In this document: in pieces, positions 6,576-11,458 of the stretch
Layout: every line of letters starts with the position of its first letter
Numbering within the stretch: the first letter of the stretch is position 1
DNA from: Opitutia bacterium
Lineage (GTDB): Bacteria; Verrucomicrobiota; Verrucomicrobiia; Opitutales; Opitutaceae
Assembly (NCBI GenBank): GCA_003157575.1
Contig: PMKA01000376.1
Span: forward strand, 1 to 11,458
Reading direction: 5' to 3'
Length of the DNA stretch: 11,458 nt
Notes under the pieces: generated by a model
Told to the model about the DNA's origin: nothing
Database searches by the model: none
Seen by the model: only the letters and a program-made list of their open reading frames with translations
Translations under genes and position numbers: made by a program

Positions 6576-9500
6576 CACGCCGCGGTGGACAGACCGAAGA
6601 CGCTGAGATGCTCGCGCAACAAGTGCTGTCCACATAGGTGGGCTCGCGAAATGGTCCACCAGCGCTTTTGATTGAGCAGTCCGAGCAGCAATCCCTTGCC
6701 GCCCGGGGCGTTGATGACAATCCGACTGGCTGCGGTGCGATTGGCCTCTTGCATTGCGCGGCGCAGCAAGGCGGCGTTGACCAGGATGTCCTCGCCGGAG
6801 CGCGCAATGGTCACGAAATGCCACGGCTGCTCCCACTCGTCGGGTTGGGTTGGCGGCTCCTGGACGACAACCTGCTTGCCGCAGACTTCGAAGTAAGGCT
6901 CGAGCAACGTCTGCAAGGTCCGAAGAAAAGGTTCGCGGCTTGTGTGGGTCGTGCGCTCCAGCGCCTCGCGTCCTTGCCGGCGGTAGGCGGCGGCGGAGAA
7001 CAAGGTATCACGGATCGTTTGCCGTGCGTCGTCATCGAGCCGGTAGAGGTCGAAGATCAGTGTGTCGATTTCTTCCCATGGTTTGCAGACATCGTGCTCC
7101 AGCCGGTGCGCGAGTATTTGCAAAGCTGTTTTCGTTGAGGCCGATAGCGTCGCGACCTCAGGGAATGGCAGGGCGTCGAACTCTTCTTTGTTGAACGTCT
7201 GACGATCGAAGCCGGTACGCCGGCTCGTCATCAGGCAGAAATAGGAGAACAGCGTCGAATGCGGCAGAAGATACAACAATGCTGCAAGCGATTTGGCTTC
7301 AGGATGGCCTGCACAGGAGCAACCGTAATTGCTCTGCGAAAAGGCAAGTGGCTTGGTGGAGACAAAGGCGCGGGCGGTTTCACGATCATCGCCCGGGGAT
7401 TGAGGGATGATCACAAGCGGCGGCTGATAGAGGGCCACTGTGCGCGTCTTGTGCGCAGAGGAACGCCCGTGATTCTCCCTGAATGTCTTCAGGTCGTCGT
7501 ATGGGATGGAGAATCCATCGGCTTCAACCTCGAAGTCGGGCAGTGTTCCAAGCCAAGGAGCAAGCTTCGGTTTCAGTCGCGGTGACAAGTTATAACCTTG
7601 CCCGGTCTTTTCTCCGGACGGATTCCACTCCGTCCACACTTGCTCCAGCGTTTGTGGAAAGGCTGCCAGAATCGACTCCATCACCTCGACATCGCGCCAG
7701 TTCCCGAGGGACAGGGTCTTCAGTATCCACGGTTGATGTTCAATGCGCTCCACGCTGATTGGCTGGGTGGCTTCGTAGTCGATGCGGAAGCGGCCCAACT
7801 TATTCGGTCCTGGGTCGTTGACCGGCGCCGAGAAGTAGAAGCGATGATTTTTCGGAGGCACAGCGTTTCTGGCGAAGAGCAGGCAGAAGGGGGCTTTGGT
7901 TCCTTTCCAGACAGACGACCAGCGCAGGTCCGCGCCGTTTATCAGGCCTGTGAGATGGATGCTGCGGAGAATCGCCTGCCATGTCCGAAATCCCACGCCG
8001 CTCGTCCGGCCAAAGATGTGCGCGGGCAGCGCAAAAGCGATCAGTCCGCCAGGCTTTGCCCACTCAGTTGCGCGCCAGAGAAACGGCAGGTCGGGGTTCT
8101 TGTCCGGGTTCTCATAGGCTTCGGCGAGGTCGGTGAAGCCCCGGGCGCGCAGCACACGGCGGCCGATCTCGGTGAAGGCATCGTTGTGTGCGGCAGTCGC
8201 GGAACGTTTGGGCTGTGGCTCGGCGGCAGTTGCGTTCTCCGGCTCTGCCTCGCGCAGGTGCGTCCAGGGCGGATTTCCGATGACGATGTCAAATGTTCCG
8301 TCCTGATCAACCGGCGCGCGAGGGCCGAGACTTCCGAGGGAGAAGCCGCTGCTTTGGTGAGTCGTTCCGGCGACGTTGAAAAGCACCCGCTCGCGGAGAT
8401 TTGCGGGAAATTTGAGCGCCTTTGGAGGACGTTGCGTGCCGTTGAGCTCGATGGCGGTGATATAAAGCGAAAGAGCCGCGAGCCGCAGGGCGGCCTCGCT
8501 CAGATCAAAGCCTCGGAGTTGCTGGTAGAGAATGTGCTGAATTGTCCTGGTGTCGGGGCGGACACCGTCGCTTTGCCACCGCTCACCGACGAGCCGGCGG
8601 AAGGCCAGTACAAGGAAGACGCCCGCACCGCAGGCGGGATCGAGCACCTTGGAGTCGGCCCTGTGCGCGGCAGCTGTGGCACCGAAGGTCTGGTTGACCA
8701 TCAGGTCCGCGATGAGTCGAGGCGTGTAGTGAACGCTCGTTGCGCTGGCGCTCTGCTCGTCCACGAGATGGCTGAAGTTCTCATAGACCTGGCTCAACAC
8801 ACCGACCGGTATGTGCGCGAAATCGAAGTCACTCCAGTCGAGCTCCAATTCGGTTTGGTGACCGTTGCCGGCGGAGTGCCAGCCGTTGAGGATCGCATGG
8901 AGATGAGCAAAGATCTTTCCCTCGGTCTTCGTGGCGACCTCACGATAAAACTGAAGGTAGCGGGCCGGGCGGTCGTTGGCGGGGATCGTGTCGTCGATGA
9001 GCGGAAGGAAGTCGCCATTGAACGTCTCGTCCAGCCATGCGGAGGTCTGGGCAGCCTTCTCCGCGGAGGAGAAGACATCTTTCAGATTGCCGCTTTGAGC
9101 TGCCGGGCAGATCTCAGATCTTTCCTCGGGCCGAATGATTTGACGGTCAATAAGGAAGCGGAAGAACAGCGCACGGCCGGCCATCGAAAGGATGTCGAGC
9201 GGTGCCAGTTTCCGCTGCGGAACAAACGCTCGTGTCGTTTGCGTAAGCAGCCGGAATATCTCTTGGGAAACATAGTCAGCGCCTTTCGACGACCCACCGT
9301 CTGAGAAAGTGCCGTGCACCAAACTCTGGAAAAAGAGCGGGGCGTCGGAACTGTTGGCGTGGATGGTCCTAATTGGTCGGGCGATACGGTCTGTGCGGAA
9401 TCCGATTGGATAAATCGCAAGCGATCCAGGCGAGCAGACGGCCAGCCAGGCAGGATCGCTGCGGTTAGCCAGGGATTGTTGGATTTTCGCGAGATCGGCA

Positions 9501-9745
9501 GGTGGCACCTGGTGTTCTTCGTCCGCCTCGATCATATACAGCAATGCAGTTCCCTGATCCTCGGCGACTGCGGAGAGCAATTTCGTCTTTGCAGCCGCCG
9601 TGCCGCTGCGGGGGAGCAAATCAAGATAATCGAGCTGCTCGGGCGAATTGAGCGGTTGATTTAGAGTGACGACTGTACCGCAACCGTAGGCTTTGAGCCT
9701 TTCGGGCAGGGGGGCGATTACGGACTGTGTCCTGTCGGCTGCCAC
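6575..9745 (-). CDS. Large N6-adenine DNA methyltransferase of a restriction-modification-like system
   Basis: Predicted 1056-residue protein. The N-terminal 330 residues (LDYLDLLPR near 38-46, LLYMIEADEEH near 68-78) are a domain I cannot name and show no convincing helicase or nuclease motif. The methyltransferase core starts with HYTP (339-342), then SAM-binding motif I DPACGAG (369-375), an acidic LRGFDLS (410-416), and the catalytic NPPW in IVIGNPPW (487-494) typical of gamma-class N6-adenine enzymes. A probable target-recognition and helical region follows (about 640-930), including FDRQTFNKEEFDALPFP. The C-terminal domain ends KRWWTISRAHLCGQHLL. The size and NPPW/HYTP layout recall type IIG or PglX-like enzymes, but no other BREX, DISARM or HsdR gene is present. 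Start: GTG 9743-9745; an in-frame TAA lies six codons earlier and no better start exists. It probably modifies self DNA while the coupled nuclease cuts unmodified DNA. Confidence 0.86.
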   Translation of the reverse strand: MAADRTQSVIAPLPERLKAYGCGTVVTLNQPLNSPEQLDYLDLLPRSGTAAAKTKLLSAVAEDQGTALLYMIEADEEHQVPPADLAKIQQSLANRSDPAWLAVCSPGSLAIYPIGFRTDRIARPIRTIHANSSDAPLFFQSLVHGTFSDGGSSKGADYVSQEIFRLLTQTTRAFVPQRKLAPLDILSMAGRALFFRFLIDRQIIRPEERSEICPAAQSGNLKDVFSSAEKAAQTSAWLDETFNGDFLPLIDDTIPANDRPARYLQFYREVATKTEGKIFAHLHAILNGWHSAGNGHQTELELDWSDFDFAHIPVGVLSQVYENFSHLVDEQSASATSVHYTPRLIADLMVNQTFGATAAAHRADSKVLDPACGAGVFLVLAFRRLVGERWQSDGVRPDTRTIQHILYQQLRGFDLSEAALRLAALSLYITAIELNGTQRPPKALKFPANLRERVLFNVAGTTHQSSGFSLGSLGPRAPVDQDGTFDIVIGNPPWTHLREAEPENATAAEPQPKRSATAAHNDAFTEIGRRVLRARGFTDLAEAYENPDKNPDLPFLWRATEWAKPGGLIAFALPAHIFGRTSGVGFRTWQAILRSIHLTGLINGADLRWSSVWKGTKAPFCLLFARNAVPPKNHRFYFSAPVNDPGPNKLGRFRIDYEATQPISVERIEHQPWILKTLSLGNWRDVEVMESILAAFPQTLEQVWTEWNPSGEKTGQGYNLSPRLKPKLAPWLGTLPDFEVEADGFSIPYDDLKTFRENHGRSSAHKTRTVALYQPPLVIIPQSPGDDRETARAFVSTKPLAFSQSNYGCSCAGHPEAKSLAALLYLLPHSTLFSYFCLMTSRRTGFDRQTFNKEEFDALPFPEVATLSASTKTALQILAHRLEHDVCKPWEEIDTLIFDLYRLDDDARQTIRDTLFSAAAYRRQGREALERTTHTSREPFLRTLQTLLEPYFEVCGKQVVVQEPPTQPDEWEQPWHFVTIARSGEDILVNAALLRRAMQEANRTAASRIVINAPGGKGLLLGLLNQKRWWTISRAHLCGQHLLREHLSVFGLSTAA

Positions 9746-9760
9746 TTCCGCAAAATTGCA

Positions 9761-9834
9761 TTAGGATTTGACCCGAACGCAAGCATCCAGAATCACCTTG
9801 AACAGGATGGGGCGGAGGGCTTGGTTCAGAAAAT
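9761..9834 (-). pseudogene. C-terminal coding remnant upstream of the methyltransferase gene
   Basis: On the minus strand a frame reads NFLNQALRPILFKV, ILDACVRVKS, then TAA at 9761-9763, only 15 nt before the methyltransferase GTG. The peptide is hydrophobic-helical with fairly GC3-rich codons and looks like the end of a protein. Its upstream side is cut precisely where the 128-bp repeat begins (9835), inside which the frame hits a stop. I infer a former upstream gene of the restriction operon, truncated by the repeat. Its family is not identifiable from about 24 residues. Confidence 0.28.
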
Positions 9835-9996
9835 TCGAACGGGGTTATGCCGCACCCTTTCCTTCGAAAGAGGGCGCTGGTCGCCGTCAAGGGTGATGGT
9901 GAGGCCCGATTCCCGATGTGTTCACTATGCGGGTATCCATGGCTTTGGATCTGCGACTATCCGAGTTATCTGCGGTTAAGACGGATTGGAATTGAA
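9835..9996 (+). repeat. Direct repeat copy A (128-bp unit plus extension)
   Basis: Positions 9835-9962 match 11331-11458 with no gaps and 6 mismatches (122 of 128 identical). The match to copy B covers 9939-9996. The unit contains a CCCTTTC/GAAAGAGGG hairpin near 9855-9874 and ends in a minus-strand CGCAGAT triple-word unit (9949-9976). With the plus-strand unit at 10001-10028 this makes a 10-bp inverted repeat, ATCTGCGGTT (9968-9977) against AACCGCAGAT (10000-10009). Both A and C carry the same short minus-strand frame (ATSALFRRKGCGITPF). I see no evidence that it is expressed. Confidence 0.9.
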
Positions 9997-10000
9997 CTGA

Positions 10001-10028
10001 ACCGCAGATTACGCAGATGACGCAGATG
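10001..10028 (+). repeat. CGCAGAT triple-word repeat unit
   Basis: ACCGCAGAT, CGCAGAT and CGCAGAT in order at 9-bp spacing, the most regular copy in the window. It faces the minus-strand unit at 9949-9976 and precedes the GxxExxY fragment. Confidence 0.85.
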
Positions 10029-10048
10029 CACGAAACCGTCGCAATCCA

Positions 10049-10138
10049 TCAGGTTGATCGGGATACGCGTTTGATGCCGAGTTTGTTGTATTTGAAGTTC
10101 AGGAGCAGAGCGGTCTTGAGCCCGGTAATGTTCAGGTA
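10049..10138 (-). pseudogene. 3' fragment of a GxxExxY-family gene
   Basis: The minus-strand frame reads YLNITGLKTALLLNF, then KYNKLGIKRVSRST and TGA (10049-10051). This is the signature C-terminus of the GxxExxY family (small PD-(D/E)XK-like proteins of about 130 residues, common in Verrucomicrobiota and Bacteroidota), where a YLR.TG...ALLLNFG-like strand and an IKR tail end the protein. Only about 29 of the expected residues remain. At its 5' edge the sequence passes directly into repeat copy B, and the GxxExxY motif itself is missing. It is flanked by copies A and B of the 58-bp repeat in the same orientation. Confidence 0.75.
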
Positions 10139-10141
10139 GCG

Positions 10142-10199
10142 ATGGCTTTGGATCTGCGACTATCCGAGTTATCTGCGGTTAAGATGGATTGGAATTGAA
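10142..10199 (+). repeat. Direct repeat copy B (partial)
   Basis: 58 bp matching 9939-9996 with one mismatch (57 of 58). It contains the minus-strand CGCAGAT unit (10152-10179) and is followed by degenerate plus-strand words (GGCAGAT, CGCAGAT, 10200-10216). The left 104 bp of copy A are missing here, the junction being with the GxxExxY fragment. Confidence 0.88.
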
Positions 10200-10272
10200 G
10201 GCAGATTTCGCAGATGTCGAATCGTTGGCGTCCGAGGTTCTGGCAGCAACCGGCAGAGGCCGTAACCTGAAT

Positions 10273-10551
10273 TTAACCTTTGCTTTTCCCTTTTCGTGAC
10301 GCACGGCGCCTAACCGAATACATGTCCTTCGGCGGCTCGGCCACCGCGAGTTCCCGCTTCGGCGATTCTGCGCCGGATTCGATTGCGGTTGCCTGTCCCG
10401 GCTTCCGGAGACGCGCCTGTGTCGCAGTCCGCGAAACCACCACTTTCGATTCCGCAGGCAGCTCCGACCCAAGCAGTTGCCAGGCCTCCAGGCCGAATCC
10501 CGCTGCCAGGAGATCCAACGTTTCGGGCCGATGCCAGGGGGCATGTCTCAC
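10273..10551 (-). pseudogene. Probable remnant of an XRE-type helix-turn-helix regulator
   Basis: The minus-strand frame opens with a GTG at 10549-10551. It reads RPETLDLLAAGFGLEAWQLL (residues about 9-28), closely resembling the last two helices of Cro/C1-type HTH domains (pattern TLxxLAxALGVexWxLL). The earlier helices, including the recognition helix, are not in frame: a TGA sits two codons upstream. GLAWMAVWPR beyond that stop could be a mutated part of the same domain. The remaining 60 residues are low-complexity and basic, ending RRRASRKGKSKG. GC3 is high, consistent with former coding. It is convergent with nothing and divergent from the toxin-antitoxin pair. A real but short gene, or coincidence, is possible. 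Confidence 0.38.
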
Positions 10552-10691
10552 CTTTCACCGTGGCCACACCGCCATCCAAGCAAGGCCAGGCAGCGCGCGC
10601 TCCGGGCTGACGAAGTCACAGCCATCCAGGAAGTCCACGCGGCGGCTATGCTCCTGCCGTCTCTGGCATTGCGGAAATCGACTTCTTCACC

Positions 10692-10701
10692 ATGATATCA
10701 T
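10692..10701. promoter_or_regulatory. Perfect palindrome at the antitoxin start, possible operator
   Basis: ATGATATCAT is a perfect 10-bp palindrome that includes the first possible start codon. If translation actually begins at ATG 10704, it lies in the leader where an autoregulatory site would be expected. Ten bases can be palindromic by chance. Confidence 0.2.
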
Positions 10702-10958
10702 CCATGCCCGCTACCGCTTATCGTTATCTGACCAATCTTCCCGGAGTCCGTTCCGGACGCACCATCATCGAAGGCACTCGCATCGGGGTGCATGATGTCG
10801 TGGGTTTGATCGTCAACGGCGCAAGCATCGACGAGGTCTGCCGCAGTTTCCCCGGCGTGATGCGTTCGCAGGTTTACGAATGCCTGGCTTACTACGAGGA
10901 TCACCGCGTCGAAATTGACGCTTTCGTCGCCGAGCAAATGAGCGAGGGGCCGGCATGA
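10692..10958 (+). CDS. DUF433-family antitoxin
   Basis: Predicted 88-residue protein, or 84 if it begins at ATG 10704 (MPATAYRYL); no clear Shine-Dalgarno sequence decides between them. The DUF433 signature is clear: SGRTIIEGTRIGVHDVV (about 21-37, pattern GxPxIxGTRI), then the HTH-like stretch GASIDEVCRSFPGVMRSQVY (about 43-62) and LAYYEDHRVEID (about 65-76). DUF433 proteins (VapB45-like) are DNA-binding antitoxins usually paired with a DUF5615 PIN-like toxin. That is what follows here, overlapping by ATGA (10955-10958). It probably neutralises the toxin and represses the operon. The pair is the only apparently intact gene set between the two 128-bp direct repeats. Confidence 0.88.
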   Translation: MISSMPATAYRYLTNLPGVRSGRTIIEGTRIGVHDVVGLIVNGASIDEVCRSFPGVMRSQVYECLAYYEDHRVEIDAFVAEQMSEGPA

Positions 10959-11278
10959 CGTTCTTCCTCGACCAAGACGTGCCCGAGGAGGTCGCGCTTT
11001 TGCTGCGTCATCTGGGACACTCGGCGATGGTTTTGCGCGAAGCCCTACCGATCACGGCACCCGACGAAGAGGCGTTTGCCTACGCCCGGGCGCACCGGAT
11101 GATCACGATCACATGTAATCGCAACGATTATCTCGCACTTGCGGCCGAGCATCCGGTGCATCCGGGTTTGATCATCCTGATCCGCCGCCGCACGCGGCAG
11201 GCTGAATGCAGCAAGGTGCTGAGCCTGTTCCAACGTGCCGGGGAAACCGGCCTGGCCCAGAACATCAACTTTGCCTGA
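10955..11278 (+). CDS. DUF5615 PIN-like toxin
   Basis: Predicted 107-residue protein starting at the ATG that overlaps the antitoxin stop. It opens with FFLDQDVPEEVALLLRHLGH (Asp6, Asp8), the acidic strand and helix of the DUF5615/Mut7-C-like PIN fold. It continues with the ITAPDEEAFAYARAHRMI segment (Asp37, Glu38) and the second metal-site strand TITCNRNDY (about 51-59). The family usually has TRDxDF at this point; here Cys-Asn-Arg-Asn-Asp replaces it, so the first Asp of that motif is Asn55 while Asp58 is kept. A hydrophobic strand GLIILIRR follows (about 71-78). Members are predicted Mg-dependent ribonucleases that inhibit translation in VapBC-like systems. The substitution may lower or alter activity, which is inference. 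No terminator is evident before repeat copy C at 11331. Confidence 0.84.
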   Translation: MTFFLDQDVPEEVALLLRHLGHSAMVLREALPITAPDEEAFAYARAHRMITITCNRNDYLALAAEHPVHPGLIILIRRRTRQAECSKVLSLFQRAGETGLAQNINFA

Positions 11279-11330
11279 AGCCACCTCCCTCTTTAGCTGC
11301 CAACGCCAGCTCCGGCCTTGTCGGGGCAAG

Positions 11331-11458
11331 TCGAACGGTGTTATGCCGCACCCTTTTCTTCGAAAGAGGGCGCTGGTCGCCGTCAAGGGCGATAGTGAGG
11401 CCTGATCCCCGATGTGTTCACTATGCGGGTATCCATGGCTTTGGATCTGCGACTATCC
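11331..11458 (+). repeat. Direct repeat copy C, cut by the window end
   Basis: Gapless match to 9835-9962 with 6 mismatches. It begins 53 bp after the toxin stop and is still matching at the last base, so its full length is unknown. Copies A and C start at the same base (TCGAAC), while the sequences before them differ, which marks a true left boundary. Confidence 0.92.

Noticed and set aside
6576..6836. N-terminal extension of the nuclease-like gene
   Set aside because: The frame is open, but the extra residues overlap methyltransferase coding sequence and are low-complexity; the ATG at 6575 overlapping the stop is the natural start.
7598..9304. 568-codon open frame on the plus strand
   Set aside because: It lies entirely antisense to the methyltransferase, whose motifs and length are convincing; the plus-strand translation has no domain character and is a GC-driven shadow.
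5829..9745. BREX or DISARM locus
   Set aside because: The methyltransferase size would suit PglX or DrmM, but no PglZ, BrxC, helicase, DUF1998 or PLD-type gene is present in the window.
9835..9962. Insertion sequence end or intact MITE
   Set aside because: No transposase frame lies between the copies, the 128-bp unit shows no clear terminal inverted repeats, and the right end of copy C is outside the window, so I call it only a direct repeat.

Overview
The window is about 11.5 kb of GC-rich bacterial DNA. Two things suggest a Verrucomicrobiota genome, most likely close to Opitutaceae: the intergenic CGCAGAT-word repeats, and the GxxExxY, four-helix-type and Fic-type accessory gene pieces that I associate with such genomes. 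This placement is inference from recall; no marker gene such as rRNA is present.

Left part (1-4492), chromosomal-looking genes. Two tandem minus-strand paralogues (192-959 and 1223-1987) encode exported TorF-type beta-barrel proteins, each followed by its own nearly identical factor-independent terminator. A minus-strand GNAT acetyltransferase (2242-2784) is divergent from a plus-strand cobalamin-binding-type radical SAM protein with a DUF4080-like C-terminus (2921-4492, GTG start with a strong ribosome-binding site). Positions 1-120 hold no gene I can support.

Middle part (4493-5828), repeats and broken genes. An ORF of uncertain reality overlaps the radical SAM stop and runs into a cluster of CGCAGAT repeats (4685-4853). 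A small all-helical protein (4873-5337), a 3' fragment of a Fic-family gene (5366-5507) and an unassigned interval follow.

Defence part (5829-9745). A two-gene minus-strand operon encodes a 1056-residue N6-adenine DNA methyltransferase (DPACGAG and NPPW motifs) and, with stop and start overlapping in TGATG, a 248-residue protein with a PD...ECK nuclease-like motif. This looks like a restriction-modification pair of an architecture I cannot name.

Right part (9746-11458), repeat-bounded cassette. A 128-bp sequence at 9835-9962 recurs in direct orientation at 11331-11458 with 6 mismatches and runs off the window end. Between the copies lie a GxxExxY 3' fragment, a third partial repeat copy, a probable XRE-regulator remnant and an apparently intact DUF433/DUF5615 toxin-antitoxin pair. 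The stretch from about 4.7 kb onward reads as a defence or accessory island with repeated insertion and decay.
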